From the NCBI GenBank assembly GCA_963760225.1, contig CAVXCD010000003.1:868001-932000 (forward strand): a DNA stretch of 64,000 nucleotides, written 5' to 3'. Of this stretch, positions 1-9,134 are shown piece by piece. The notes beneath the pieces are model-generated. The model was not told the DNA's origin. It searched no databases and worked only from the letters and a program-made list of their open reading frames with translations. This DNA comes from 13-2-20CM-66-19 sp963760225. Its GTDB lineage: Bacteria > Pseudomonadota > Gammaproteobacteria > Steroidobacterales > Steroidobacteraceae. The position numbers and the translations under genes were made by a program. The stretch's first letter is position 1; each line of letters starts with the position of its first letter.

Positions 1-1
1 G

Positions 2-352
2 ATTCTTTCGCTTTACGACATGGTCGCGTTTACCGTTGCTTTTCTAGGTGCGATCTATTGGCGCACGAAACCGGAGTTCCACCGTCGTTTAATTTTGATC
101 GCCACATGCGCTCTTACTAGCGCAGCAATCGGACGTCTAATTCCGGCAGCGGCGTCGGACGAGTGGATTTACGTCGGTGTTGATTCGTTGATCCTGCTTG
201 CCGTGGCGCGTGATCTGATTACTACGAAGCGCATCCACCCGGTCTATCTGTACGGGCTGCCGGTCTTATTCCTCGGTCAAACGATCATCCTCTACCTCGA
301 TCTAAGCCGTTCGCAGGAGTGGCTGGCGATTGCTCATCGGCTGATCGGGTAG
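2..352 (+). CDS. Multi-pass membrane protein, C-terminal part
   Basis: The reading frame is already open at the left edge, so the gene starts before the window; the first internal Met is at 20. The visible 116 residues hold about four hydrophobic segments separated by short charged loops (for example FHRR before the second and RSQEW near the end), so this is the end of an inner-membrane protein. I recognise no catalytic motif. It looks like the uncharacterised bacterial membrane proteins that carry a WRTKPEFHRRL-like loop, but I cannot assign a function. It converges on the M56 gene that ends at 441. Confidence 0.6.
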   Translation: MLSLYDMVAFTVAFLGAIYWRTKPEFHRRLILIATCALTSAAIGRLIPAAASDEWIYVGVDSLILLAVARDLITTKRIHPVYLYGLPVLFLGQTIILYLDLSRSQEWLAIAHRLIG

Positions 353-440
353 CGTGCCGGTCCGCCGGAGTGAGGAACGCCGTGGACCTGCTGCATTAAC
401 TGGTGATGCGCCGAGGGCGCAGCCAGCGGACGCGGGGCTT

Positions 441-1367
441 TCAGCTCACCGGCACCAGACAGCACGCGGTATGGGCGACGGTGAGAAACACGCCGCTCAG
501 CAGCAGCATGCCGAAGGCGACGACCATCAGCGCGTTGAGCAGGCGGGTCCCGGCCGGCACCGCGGGCGCCAGCAGGCGGTCGAGGCGATGACTGACCAGT
601 GAGACTGCCGCCGAGCGCAGCACGAAGGAACTTTCAGGTCCAGCCAGCTTGGCCAGCGCCGAAATCAGGAATCGGCCGCGATTCATGCTGAGTACCGACT
701 CGTCGCAGGAGAGCTCGCGATACAGTGCCAGACGGGCACCGGTGAGCCACAACAGCGGATGAAACCACAGCAAGCATAATGCGAATTCGTGGATCAGCCG
801 CAGCAGGTTGTCGCGGCGCTTGGCGTGAGTAACCTCGTGCAGAAGCACGGCATCCAGTTCGCGTCCGCTCAGCAGCCGCTCGATGCCGCGCGGCAGGCAG
901 ATGTGTGTGCGGACTATGCCGCCAACTGCAGGGCTGCAGCGCCCGGCAATAAAGTGCACTGGGACGCCGTGTACGTAGAAATCCGGCACGCGGCGCCGCT
1001 CCCGGCCGCGTTCCTCGCGGCGTTCGCCGACGATGCGCACCCCGAGCCGCAGCAGCATCAGGACGGCGCCGCTCAGCCACAGCGCGCACAGCAGCGCGGC
1101 GAGCGGCAGATGCTGCGCCAACTCCTGGTCGAAAGCCGCCAGCGGCCCGAGCTGGTGTGCACCTGGCAGATCCGTAGCCCCGAAGCGGTCGATGAAGCCA
1201 CCAACCGGAAGCGCGAAATTGAGAGACGCAGCAGTCCAGATCTGGAATTTCGCAGTGACGCTCGCGCTGCTCAGTGAGGTGAGCGCCCAGGCGCCCAAGC
1301 CCACTAGCGTGGCGTACAGAAGATGGACCTGCAGGAAGTACAGGGCGGGCGCGAGATGCTCACGCAC
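441..1367 (-). CDS. M56-family (BlaR1/MecR1-like) membrane metallopeptidase
   Basis: Membrane sensor protease of the BlaR1 type. Hydrophobic segments lie near the N-terminus and around the middle, and a zinc-protease HExxH motif (HEVTHAKRRDN) is followed by a hydrophobic stretch, as in peptidase M56. The C-terminus ends soon after the last membrane segment, so there is no penicillin-binding sensor domain and the signal sensed is unknown. I start it at the GTG at 1365-1367, which overlaps the stop codon of the upstream BlaI-type gene and implies translational coupling; the longer frame to 1403 would overlap BlaI by 44 nt. In known BlaI/BlaR pairs the protease inactivates the repressor; that role is inferred here. 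Confidence 0.85.
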   Translation of the reverse strand: MREHLAPALYFLQVHLLYATLVGLGAWALTSLSSASVTAKFQIWTAASLNFALPVGGFIDRFGATDLPGAHQLGPLAAFDQELAQHLPLAALLCALWLSGAVLMLLRLGVRIVGERREERGRERRRVPDFYVHGVPVHFIAGRCSPAVGGIVRTHICLPRGIERLLSGRELDAVLLHEVTHAKRRDNLLRLIHEFALCLLWFHPLLWLTGARLALYRELSCDESVLSMNRGRFLISALAKLAGPESSFVLRSAAVSLVSHRLDRLLAPAVPAGTRLLNALMVVAFGMLLLSGVFLTVAHTACCLVPVS

Positions 1368-1752
1368 GCTCCTTGCTCCTCGGGCCGCGCTTGCCGGCCG
1401 CATTCTGCAGAACCTTGAGATCCTTCAGCGTGATGGTGCCCGACTCGAGGAGGTTCGAGACCAGCAGCTGCGGTGAGCCGCCGAACAGGTCAAGTAGTTC
1501 GCGCACCAGGCCAGTGCGGAAGGCGCCGCGATCAATCGCCGGCTCGAATAGCTGCGCATTGCCAATCTTCTTTACGCGCCGCACCGCCCCTTTTTGCTCG
1601 AGCCGGTATACGAGGGTTTGCACCGTGGTATACGCGACACGCTCATCCTCTGGCAGGCTCTCAAGGATTTCGCGGACCGAGCAGGTTCCGAGCTTCCAAT
1701 ATTGCTCCAGAACGCGCATCTCGGCCTTCGACAGTCGGGTGGCTATTGACAT
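1360..1752 (-). CDS. BlaI/MecI/CopY-family winged-helix repressor
   Basis: A 130-residue protein of the Penicillinase_R family: the N-terminal winged helix begins LSKAEMRVLEQYW, continues with TTVQTLVYRLEQKG (recognition region), and is followed by a helical dimerisation part. The length matches the family. It is the first gene of a two-gene unit with the M56 protease. A candidate operator lies directly upstream (1756-1770). AGGAG abuts the ATG with almost no spacing, which is unusual, so a slightly different start cannot be excluded. No beta-lactamase gene is nearby; the neighbouring divergent gene at 1851 is a possible target. Confidence 0.85.
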   Translation of the reverse strand: MSIATRLSKAEMRVLEQYWKLGTCSVREILESLPEDERVAYTTVQTLVYRLEQKGAVRRVKKIGNAQLFEPAIDRGAFRTGLVRELLDLFGGSPQLLVSNLLESGTITLKDLKVLQNAAGKRGPRSKERA

Positions 1753-1755
1753 CTC

Positions 1756-1770
1756 CTACAGTGTCCGTAG
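1756..1770. promoter_or_regulatory. Candidate BlaI-type operator
   Basis: The inverted repeat CTACAGTGTCCGTAG (arms CTAC/GTAG) lies just upstream of the BlaI start and within 100 bp of the divergent gene at 1851. BlaI/MecI operators are known to contain TACA/TGTA half-sites, so autoregulation is plausible. A further TACTAC lies at 1775-1780. The assignment rests only on this resemblance and position. Confidence 0.35.
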
Positions 1771-1850
1771 ATCCTACTACGTCGACCGTCCGACGTGCAA
1801 GGGATCGGGTCGACTGCACTTCGCCACCGCTGACTGAGGGAGGTTCATCC

Positions 1851-2444
1851 GTGAATTCACGCGTCCGCATCTTTGTTTGTCTGCCGGCGGTCGTGCTGGG
1901 AGTTGCTGCGTTCCCCGCTCTGCCGCAGACCGCGGCGCCCAATCCACCGTTGCAGCCGGTACTGCACGATGGCCGACACGACTTCGATTTTGAAGTCGGC
2001 ACTTGGAACGCGCACGTGCGCACGATGGTGCACAGACTCACCGGCCTGAATGACTGGGAGGAGTTGGACGGCACGGTCGTGACCCGCTCGCTGCCCATGC
2101 TCGAGGGCTGGAATGAGTCCGAAATGCGTGTGGATAGTCCCACCACCCATAGGCGTATCGAGATCCTCGCCGTGCGCGTGTACAACCCCGTGTCGCGTCA
2201 ATGGAGCATCTACGGCTCCAGCGTCAAGACCGGTGTGTTCGATCCGCCCCAGGTTGGCCACTTCAACAATGGGCACGGCGAGTTCTATGGCCAGGACACT
2301 TGGGAAGGGCGTGCCGTGACTGTCCGTTTTGTGTGGGACGCCGTGAGCCACGACAAGACGCACTTCGAGCAAGCTTTCTCGCAGGACGGTGGCAAGACCT
2401 GGGAAGTCAACTGGATCTATGATGGCACGCGCGTCGGAAAGTAA
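1851..2444 (+). CDS. Secreted DUF1579-like hypothetical protein
   Basis: A 197-residue protein with an N-terminal signal peptide (VRIFVCLPAVVLGVAAF, then ALPQTA) and a compact beta-rich body. It opens with HDFDFEVGTWNAHVR, continues through an RIEILAVRVYNP segment and ends with GKTWEVNWIYDGTRV. This pattern resembles DUF1579-type or lipocalin-like proteins of unknown function. I chose the GTG at 1851 because GAGGGAGG lies 6-10 nt upstream and it gives a proper signal peptide; the longer frame to 1473 overlaps the BlaI gene and has no such support. It is divergent from the BlaI/M56 pair and ends in a shared bidirectional terminator. Confidence 0.75.
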   Translation: MNSRVRIFVCLPAVVLGVAAFPALPQTAAPNPPLQPVLHDGRHDFDFEVGTWNAHVRTMVHRLTGLNDWEELDGTVVTRSLPMLEGWNESEMRVDSPTTHRRIEILAVRVYNPVSRQWSIYGSSVKTGVFDPPQVGHFNNGHGEFYGQDTWEGRAVTVRFVWDAVSHDKTHFEQAFSQDGGKTWEVNWIYDGTRVGK

Positions 2445-2516
2445 CCGCGCGGCTGCCGACCGCTCAGACGCTCGGCTCAATTCGCCAGTCGGTGGCCGCA
2501 TTGCGCTGCGCTGACG

Positions 2517-2546
2517 GACCGAGAGCCTTGAACAAGGCTCTCGGTC
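2517..2546. terminator. Bidirectional terminator hairpin
   Basis: GACCGAGAGCCTTG and its exact reverse complement are separated by only two bases, giving a 14-bp stem (the real loop is larger after fraying). It lies between two converging genes (stops at 2444 and 2566). No long T-run follows, so efficiency is uncertain. Confidence 0.7.
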
Positions 2547-2565
2547 GGTCTTCAACAGGAGTGGC

Positions 2566-2961
2566 CTAATTCTTTGAGGTAAGCACTTCGGTCCTGACAC
2601 CAAACTCGTGTGCTACATCGACGCCATTTTTGTCGATGTACGCCTGCGCGAGGTTTAGGCTCTTCGTGGCATTTACCGCTCGGGCAATGGCGCGCCGCAC
2701 ACACGGGCTGTTGCCGCGCATTATAAAGTCGATATCGGTATGTGAAGTGCCGCAGGCATCGTTAGCAGCTGCCTCAATGCGCGAATAGATGTGCTGCGCG
2801 CCTTCCGCAGTGCTTAGGTCAGACTTCGAGTACTTCACGACGCGCTGCGCGGTCTGTGTCGGCTCGTCGGCATGACTGCAGATTGGAGCGGACGCAATAA
2901 CCGTCGCAGCGAGCGCGAGCAGCATGCCCGCATTCGACTTCAGTGGTTGCTTGCCAAACAT
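2566..2961 (-). CDS. UrcA family protein, exported
   Basis: A 131-residue protein with a signal peptide (MLLALAATVIASAPICSHA) followed by a short UrcA-type domain. Seen features are VVKYSKSDLSTAEGAQHIYSR, a cysteine in NDACG, a second cysteine in SPCVRRAIARAV, and a C-terminal helix. The paired cysteines suggest a disulfide in the periplasm. UrcA proteins are small exported proteins of unknown function, often present in several copies in Xanthomonadales, Steroidobacteraceae and sphingomonads. It is transcribed alone and ends in the shared hairpin at 2517-2546. Confidence 0.85.
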   Translation of the reverse strand: MFGKQPLKSNAGMLLALAATVIASAPICSHADEPTQTAQRVVKYSKSDLSTAEGAQHIYSRIEAAANDACGTSHTDIDFIMRGNSPCVRRAIARAVNATKSLNLAQAYIDKNGVDVAHEFGVRTEVLTSKN

Positions 2962-3294
2962 AAGTTAACTCTCCAGCGGTTGATGTCGCAGAACAGGACT
3001 GAGTATCGAGCTATTGCTGGAGTTTGCGAGTGCAGACTGCCGGTTCAGCTTTTTCTTTGGGAAATATTTCCGCTTGTGCCTAGCAGGTCTCACAATTGCC
3101 TTGGTCCGCGCACTTCAACGTCATCAAGTGACTGTGAGGTTTTGACCTGTAGGATTGGATCGCTAGCGTACACACAACTGCAGCTCTGCTTGCCTCGGCC
3201 CAGGATTTTAAACTCCGTGAATGACCTGCTTGCGCCGTAAAGCGTTTTGAAGAGTGGTTCGGTCCATTAAGCAGCCCGTGCTGATTGCGGGTCT
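2962..3294. other. Intergenic region, no gene seen
   Basis: About 330 bases of lower GC content than the surroundings. The open frames here have no credible start or domain. It should hold the promoter of the UrcA gene. The right end abuts the dispersed repeat. Confidence 0.5.
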
Positions 3295-3370
3295 GGGACA
3301 CTACGAAAGTGACACTGCGTGATGGCGCGTGACATCACATGCTAACAAGTGCCTGTCGCGATTTGGGGAC
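3295..3370. repeat. Dispersed repeat, copy A
   Basis: It shares with copies at 10852-10934 and 16074-16145 the order GGGACA, a GTGAC.nTGCGTGA core, GCGTGAC or a variant, ACAAGTGCC or a variant, and a GTTGCAATT-like tail (here GTCGCGATT). On the minus strand it is fused in frame to the end of a TIR-domain remnant. This copy is the most diverged at its right end. Confidence 0.6.
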
Positions 3371-3375
3371 GCGGC

Positions 3376-3486
3376 ACTCTGGTCGAACCAGACCTCGACG
3401 CCGGCGGCGCGGAGCACTTCGCAAATTCTTTGAGCCAGCTCCGCATCCTGCGAGGCATAGCTGAGAAATACCGCGTGCGAAGGCTC
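3376..3486 (-). pseudogene. TIR-domain N-terminal remnant
   Basis: The minus-strand frame 3624-3301 contains HAVFLSYASQDAELAQ, RICEVLRAAGVEVWFDQS, the first strand, helix and second strand of a TIR domain. The frame then runs directly into the dispersed repeat and ends at 3301. The rest of the domain, including the region expected to hold the catalytic Glu, is missing. The N-terminal part of the frame shows no recognisable sequence. A TIR gene was probably cut by the repeat or by a deletion beside it. A second remnant of the same type lies at 12120-12213. Confidence 0.6.
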
Positions 3487-3820
3487 GGTTGCGAAGCGGC
3501 CACCCTGGTCGGGAGGTCTTCTGACGGCCTCCCCACCCGGCAGCTTAACCGAAGTGACCTGATCGGCCGAAACTACGCGGCGTCCGCTCTTGAGGCGGCA
3601 CACCATCAATCTGAATCGTTGCAAAGGGTAGCATCCGACCCGCTGCGGCCAGTTTGTGACATTCGGCCAGACGAAATCGCCGCGACAAAGCGGCCGTTCG
3701 TGTCCTGGGGTAGGCTACCGGCGTGTCGGGACGCAGGGAGGCGCGCACCGGCATACTATCGGCGGTTCGGGGACGACCCCGTGCCCCACTAAGCAGAACA
3801 ACGGATAAAGGTGAGATGTG

Positions 3821-4585
3821 ATGAGGCTTCTATTCCCAATACTGCTGCTGCCCGCGGCGGCGCTCGCTGGCACTGGGTTCGACGGCACCTGGAAGACGAA
3901 CATGCAATCCCTGAAAACGACGGGGGAACCAATCGTTCTGCTCCTCGCCGGAGGCGAATACACCTGTTCGAGCTGCAATCCACCGTACACGGTGAAAGCA
4001 GACGGTGCTGAGCATAAGGTGACTGGCCAAGCCTATTTTGACATCGCAAAGGTGAAAGTGACTGGACCGAACTCGGCTGACATCGTATTGAAGCAGGGCA
4101 GCAAGGAGTTCGTGCGCTTCAGCGATACGGTCTCTGCCGACGGCACGATGCTCACCAGCAAGGTCACGAATCTTGTTGGCGTGCAAACCGTGACCGATGA
4201 GCTGACGGCGAAGCGTGTGGCCGCCGCGCCTGCGGGTTCGCACCCCCTCTCTGGCTCCTGGGTGGAGCAACAGCACGTGGGAGGCGACCTGCGCCCGGTG
4301 CAGTACCGAATGACCGCCGAGGGATTCCAGATGCGCTGGAACGGACAGAGTTATGACGCAAAGTTCGACGGCAGGGAGTATCCGGTTGCAGGCGATCCAG
4401 GCAAGACCACCGTGTCGCTCAAGAAGATCGACGATGCCACGGTCGAGGAGACCGATCATCGACAGGGCAAGATCGTCGATGAGATTCGCCTGGCGCTCGC
4501 GAAGGACGGGAACACGATCACGGTCATCGACAAAGATATTGCGCACGGACAGACGATCACTTACACACTAGAAAAGCAACGTTGA
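3821..4585 (+). CDS. Exported hypothetical protein
   Basis: A 254-residue protein with a clear signal peptide (LLFPILLLPAAALA followed by GTGFDG). The mature part opens with FDGTWKTN and contains a CSSC pair near residue 50 that may form a disulfide. A second GSWVEQQH segment suggests two related beta-rich halves. I recognise no family with a known function. The ATG at 3821 is preferred over the GTG at 3818 because AAGGTGAG sits about 6 nt upstream. It converges on RND operon 1 (stop at 4617). Confidence 0.7.
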   Translation: MRLLFPILLLPAAALAGTGFDGTWKTNMQSLKTTGEPIVLLLAGGEYTCSSCNPPYTVKADGAEHKVTGQAYFDIAKVKVTGPNSADIVLKQGSKEFVRFSDTVSADGTMLTSKVTNLVGVQTVTDELTAKRVAAAPAGSHPLSGSWVEQQHVGGDLRPVQYRMTAEGFQMRWNGQSYDAKFDGREYPVAGDPGKTTVSLKKIDDATVEETDHRQGKIVDEIRLALAKDGNTITVIDKDIAHGQTITYTLEKQR

Positions 4586-4616
4586 GTGCTGGCACGCGCC
4601 GGAGGAGATCCCGTTC

Positions 4617-7600
4617 TTAACTCCCTTGGCGCGGCTCGCCCGCCACCTCGTCCAGCTTGTCGCCCAGCACGCGCCTTACGGCAACGTAGAAGACGGGGAT
4701 CAGAAGTAAACCGAGGAAGGTTGCGAACAACATGCCGCCGATGACGCCCGTGCCAATCTCATGGCGCGAGGCTGCACCCGCGCCGCTCGAGAGGACCAGG
4801 GGGAGTACTCCGAGGATGAAGGCCATCGACGTCATGAGGATCGGGCGCAATCGCAGCTTGCCGGCCTCAACCACTGCGTTGAACAGGGTCATACCCTTTG
4901 CCTGTCCGTCAACCGCGAACTCCACGATCAGGATCGCGTTCTTTGCCGCCAGACCGATCACCGTGACGAGTCCGATCTTGAAGTATATGTCGTTGGGGAT
5001 GCCACTCAGCTTGCACAACGACAGCATGCCGAGAACGCCCAACGGCACCACCAGAAGCACTGCGACGGGGATCGACCAACTCTCATACAGGGCAGCCAAA
5101 CAGAGGAACACGACGACGATCGAGAGCACCATCAGCAGCGTGGCAGAATTGCCAGCCAGAACCTCCTGGTAGGACTGTCCGGTCCAATCCGAGGCAAAGC
5201 CCGCGGGCAGGGATTTGTTGATGATGTTCTGCAACACCTGCATGGCCTGGCCCGTGGAATAGCCGGTGGCGGCACTGCCTACGATCTCGACAGCGGAATA
5301 GCCGTTGTAGCGGGGCAGCGCCTGCGGCCCGACGCCCCAGTTTGTTTTGACTACGCTGGACAGCGGTACCATGTTGTACGGGCTGATCGACGTATTGCTG
5401 ACTGAGGGATTGATCGGCCGCAGATAGGCGCTGGCGTTGGCCATCTGGCTGGCGGAGCTGGCGCCGCCCGTGACAGCGCTGCTGACTGCACTGGGGGTAT
5501 ATATGTGCTGGAACGCATCGGTGCTGCCGCGAAAAGGCGCGTCGGCCTGTACATAAACACGCTTGACACGTCCCCCATAGGTAAACTGATCGATGTAGTT
5601 GGGTGACAATTGCAGTTGGATGGCCTGGTAAACGTCACTGAGTGACAGCCCCATCGTTTCCGCCTGAACCCGATCCACCGCTATCTGCAGCTGCGGCGCC
5701 TCAGGCAGTGAGTTGGCACGGGTGCCGGTGAGAACGGGGCTCTTACCCGCATCGTCGAGCAGGGCTTTTTGGGCCGCGGTCAGTTGTGCGCGCGACTGGC
5801 CGGCGCGTGCCTGCAGGTACATGTCAACACCGCCGAACTGGCTCAGGCCGCGAATGGTGGGCAGGTTCACCACAAAAATCTGGGCGTCGGTGATGCCCTT
5901 TAGGATCTTGTTTGCCTGCGGAATGAGCTGCATGGCTGTTTTAGAACGCTTACTCCAGTCTGCCAGCTTAATGAAAGCCATGCCGACGTTCTCACTCTGC
6001 CCTACGAAGCTGAAGCCCTCGGGACAGAATACGCCCGTGATGTCCTTGCCGATCGCGCTGTGCAGCAGTTTGTCACGCACCTTGCTCATGACCGCATCGG
6101 TGCGCTGCAGGGTTGCGCCCGATGGCAGATTGACCAGCCCAAGCATGAAGCCTTGATCCTCGTCGGGGACGAAACTGGTCGGCAGGCGCGTGTACAGGAA
6201 TCCGGCCAGCACCGCGATCATTGCGAAGACCACCATCCAGCGCGGCGCGTGCCGTACTGCCGCGCCGATATGGCCGACATAGGTACGGCCGACCCATTCG
6301 AATCCGTGGTTGAACCAGCGAAACGCGGCGTTCTTCTTGCTTCCTTCGTGGCGCGGTCGAAGGATCGTTGCACACAGTGAGGGGGTGAATGAGAGCGCCA
6401 GGAAGGCTGAGAATGCCATCGACACGGCGATCGTCAGCGCAAACTGCGAGTAGATGATACCGGTTGCACCGGGTTGCAGAGCCGAAGGCACGAACACGGC
6501 CGCCAGCACCACCGTGATTGCGATGATTGCCCCGGTGATCTGGCCCATCGCCTTGCGTGTGGCGTCCCTGGGTTCAAGGTGCTCCTCGTCCATGATGCGC
6601 TCGACGTTTTCTATCACCACGATGGCGTCATCAACGACGATGCCGATCGCCAGGACCATGCCGAACAAGGTGAGCAGGTTGATCGAGAAGTGCAGCACGG
6701 ACAGCCCGATGAAGGTCCCGAGCAGCGCCACGGGAATCACCAGCGTCGGAATGATCGTGGCCCGTAGGTTCTGCAGAAAGATCAACATGACCACGAACAC
6801 CAGCGCGATCGCCTCGACCAGGGTCTTCACCACGTCAGTGATGGAAGCGGTGATGAACGGTGTCGTGTCATAAGGGACGTCCCAGGTCACACCCTGCGGT
6901 AAATCCCTGGCAATCACCGCCATTTGCGCTTTGACCGTCTTCGCGATCGCAAGCGCGTTGGCGCCGGGCAGCAGGAACAGGCCCATGCCGCCCGCCTGTT
7001 TACCGTCCCAGATCGCGGAACTGCCGTAGCTCTGTCCTCCAAAGGTGATGCGGGCGACATCGCTCAGACGGACCGTCGTGCCGTCGCTGCTGGTGAGCAG
7101 GATGATGTTGTTGAATTGCTGCAGGGAGGAGAACAGGGTGTCGCCGGAGACCGTGGCCGTGAAAGTCTGGCCTTTTACTGCGGGGTCCGCGCCGAGGGCG
7201 CCGGTCGCGAACTGTGCGTTCTGCGCGTTGATTGCATTCAGCACCTGGCTGGAGGAGAGCCCGTAGCCCTGCAGTTTGTCGGGATCCAGCCAGATGCGTA
7301 CCGCGTATTCCGAGCCAAGCAGGAACGTGTTGCCAATGCCGCTGATGCGCGACAGGACCGGCTGGATCTGCGAGGCCATGATGTCACTCAGGCGCCCCGC
7401 GTTGATCGAAGGATTCTGTGACGACAGGCTCACAAACAGCAGGATGTCGGGGCTGGCCTTTGCGACTACCACGCCCTGTTGAGTCACTTCGGTGGGCAGC
7501 AGGGGCTGCGCCAGGGCAACCTTGTTCTGCACCTGCACCTCGGCGATGTCCTGGTTGGTGCCGGTCGCAAAGCTCAGAGTGATCGTTGCCGTGCCGTTGC

Positions 7601-7850
7601 TGTTGGAAGTCGAGGTGAAATACAGAAGATTGTCGAGGCCGGTGAGCTGCTGCTCGATCACCTGTGTGACCGTCGATTCCATGGTGGCGGCGCTGGCGCC
7701 CGGATAGGTTGCCGTGACGGTCACTTGGGGCGGCGCGATATCCGGATAGGCCGCGATACCCATGTTCAACATCGAGATGACGCCGGCGAGGCAGATCAGT
7801 ATGGGAATGACCCAGGCGAAGACCGGGCGATCGATGAAGAAATTCGGCAT
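4617..7850 (-). CDS. RND efflux pump, AcrB/MexB-type inner-membrane transporter
   Basis: A 1077-residue HAE1-family RND transporter. It begins MPNFFIDRPVFAWVI, has the proton-relay aspartate pair in GIVVDDAIVVIENVERIM, the conserved lysine in GLAAKNAILIVEFA, and two large periplasmic loops as expected for a 12-TM pump. It uses proton uptake to expel drugs or other amphiphiles through a tripartite channel. It is the third gene of an operon after the outer-membrane factor and the membrane-fusion protein, 14 nt after the latter. No dedicated regulator is adjacent. The substrate cannot be told from sequence. Confidence 0.93.
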   Translation of the reverse strand: MPNFFIDRPVFAWVIPILICLAGVISMLNMGIAAYPDIAPPQVTVTATYPGASAATMESTVTQVIEQQLTGLDNLLYFTSTSNSNGTATITLSFATGTNQDIAEVQVQNKVALAQPLLPTEVTQQGVVVAKASPDILLFVSLSSQNPSINAGRLSDIMASQIQPVLSRISGIGNTFLLGSEYAVRIWLDPDKLQGYGLSSSQVLNAINAQNAQFATGALGADPAVKGQTFTATVSGDTLFSSLQQFNNIILLTSSDGTTVRLSDVARITFGGQSYGSSAIWDGKQAGGMGLFLLPGANALAIAKTVKAQMAVIARDLPQGVTWDVPYDTTPFITASITDVVKTLVEAIALVFVVMLIFLQNLRATIIPTLVIPVALLGTFIGLSVLHFSINLLTLFGMVLAIGIVVDDAIVVIENVERIMDEEHLEPRDATRKAMGQITGAIIAITVVLAAVFVPSALQPGATGIIYSQFALTIAVSMAFSAFLALSFTPSLCATILRPRHEGSKKNAAFRWFNHGFEWVGRTYVGHIGAAVRHAPRWMVVFAMIAVLAGFLYTRLPTSFVPDEDQGFMLGLVNLPSGATLQRTDAVMSKVRDKLLHSAIGKDITGVFCPEGFSFVGQSENVGMAFIKLADWSKRSKTAMQLIPQANKILKGITDAQIFVVNLPTIRGLSQFGGVDMYLQARAGQSRAQLTAAQKALLDDAGKSPVLTGTRANSLPEAPQLQIAVDRVQAETMGLSLSDVYQAIQLQLSPNYIDQFTYGGRVKRVYVQADAPFRGSTDAFQHIYTPSAVSSAVTGGASSASQMANASAYLRPINPSVSNTSISPYNMVPLSSVVKTNWGVGPQALPRYNGYSAVEIVGSAATGYSTGQAMQVLQNIINKSLPAGFASDWTGQSYQEVLAGNSATLLMVLSIVVVFLCLAALYESWSIPVAVLLVVPLGVLGMLSLCKLSGIPNDIYFKIGLVTVIGLAAKNAILIVEFAVDGQAKGMTLFNAVVEAGKLRLRPILMTSMAFILGVLPLVLSSGAGAASRHEIGTGVIGGMLFATFLGLLLIPVFYVAVRRVLGDKLDEVAGEPRQGS

Positions 7851-7864
7851 GCGGAAAAGCGTTC

Positions 7865-9073
7865 CTAGGGATTGCGGCCGGCGATTCTGGCACCCGCTGC
7901 CGCGGGGTTACTGGCGTGCGACGGACTCGCGCTGGCTGGTGTTGATTGGCGGGGAACCCCCTTGGCCTGACCGCCCTCGCGCACCACCTGCAGGCCCGAG
8001 ACGATCACCTGGTCACCGGGCTGGAGACCGTTGGTGACAATCCAGGCGTTGCCGTAGCTGTCACTCGCATTTACATTCTTGCGCAGCACCTTGCCGTCCG
8101 GGCCGACAACCAACGCATAGGCGCCTACCGTGTCGCGTTGGAGTGCCTCCTGAGGGATGAGGTACACACCGCTCTGCTGGCCGAGAGTGACCTTCAGCGT
8201 CACGTACATGCCCGGCAGCAACTGATGCTTCGGATTCGGTACGACGGCGCGCAGATTCACCGCGCCGGTGGTCGGATTTACGGCTACATCGGAGAAGTCC
8301 AACGTGCCGGCCTGATCGTACGGACTGCCGTTGGGCAGGGTAATGTGCACCGGCGTGTCGTTCTGCTGCGCCAACTCGACGTTCTGCGCCTGCCGCAGAG
8401 TCACCAGGTCGGCAGCGCTGATGGTGAAGTTCACATAGAGCGGGTCGAGCTGCTCCACCGTCGTGAGCAGCGTGCCACCCGAGCCCGTATCGCTGGTGGC
8501 GTTGCCCACCAGGGCGCCCTGCGTCACCTGCTGCTGGCCGGCTATGCCGCCGATCGGCGAGGTTACCCGGGTGTAACCCAGATTGATGCGTGCCGTCTCG
8601 ACGGCCGCCTGATCGGCCTGGACCTTCGCGGCGGCGCTGCGCTCCGCCGCATCGGCGTCATCCACGGTCTGCTGCGAGACCGAGCCGATGGGCAGCAACT
8701 TGTGATCGCGCTCGGCCGTCATGCGGTTGTTGACGTATGTGGCCTGATCCTGCGCCAGTGCGGCCAGGTTGTTGTTGAGCATGGCCTGGTAGTAAGCCGG
8801 ATCGATCTCGAACAGGAGCTGGCCCTGCTTGACCTCGTCGCCTTCCTTGTAGACACGCTTCAGCAACACACCCGAGACGCGTGCCACGACGTTGGCGCTG
8901 AAATACGCCGACAGGCGGCCGACCAGGTCCCTCGTCAGCGGCACGGTTTGCTGCTCGGCCGTCACTGTGCCGACCTGGGGTGGGGCCGCCGGCGCCGGCG
9001 CGCCGCCCCGACCGCAGCCGACCAATGCGATCAGGCCTAGAGATGGCAAAAGCGCCCGCAATGCCGGCTTCAT
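7865..9073 (-). CDS. RND efflux membrane-fusion lipoprotein (AcrA/MexA-type)
   Basis: A 402-residue periplasmic adaptor. A lipoprotein signal ends in the lipobox LVGC. A biotinyl-lipoyl half-motif (GVLLKRVYKEGDEVKQGQLLFEID), a helical hairpin and the second lipoyl half with VTSPIGGIAG follow, then the beta-barrel and membrane-proximal domains. I start at the ATG at 9071-9073, with GGGAG upstream and the lipoprotein signal directly after it; an in-frame ATG at 9088 and a longer frame are less likely. It links the pump (7850-4617) to the outer-membrane factor. Confidence 0.9.
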   Translation of the reverse strand: MKPALRALLPSLGLIALVGCGRGGAPAPAAPPQVGTVTAEQQTVPLTRDLVGRLSAYFSANVVARVSGVLLKRVYKEGDEVKQGQLLFEIDPAYYQAMLNNNLAALAQDQATYVNNRMTAERDHKLLPIGSVSQQTVDDADAAERSAAAKVQADQAAVETARINLGYTRVTSPIGGIAGQQQVTQGALVGNATSDTGSGGTLLTTVEQLDPLYVNFTISAADLVTLRQAQNVELAQQNDTPVHITLPNGSPYDQAGTLDFSDVAVNPTTGAVNLRAVVPNPKHQLLPGMYVTLKVTLGQQSGVYLIPQEALQRDTVGAYALVVGPDGKVLRKNVNASDSYGNAWIVTNGLQPGDQVIVSGLQVVREGGQAKGVPRQSTPASASPSHASNPAAAGARIAGRNP

Positions 9074-9134
9074 CGGGTGAGCTCCCATACTATTTGATCG
9101 TGGTTGAGCACCGGACCTGTGCAATTCACTCGGC

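Noticed and set aside
2872..3240. 122-residue plus-strand frame across the UrcA gene
   Set aside because: It is mostly antisense to a well-supported gene and has no motif.
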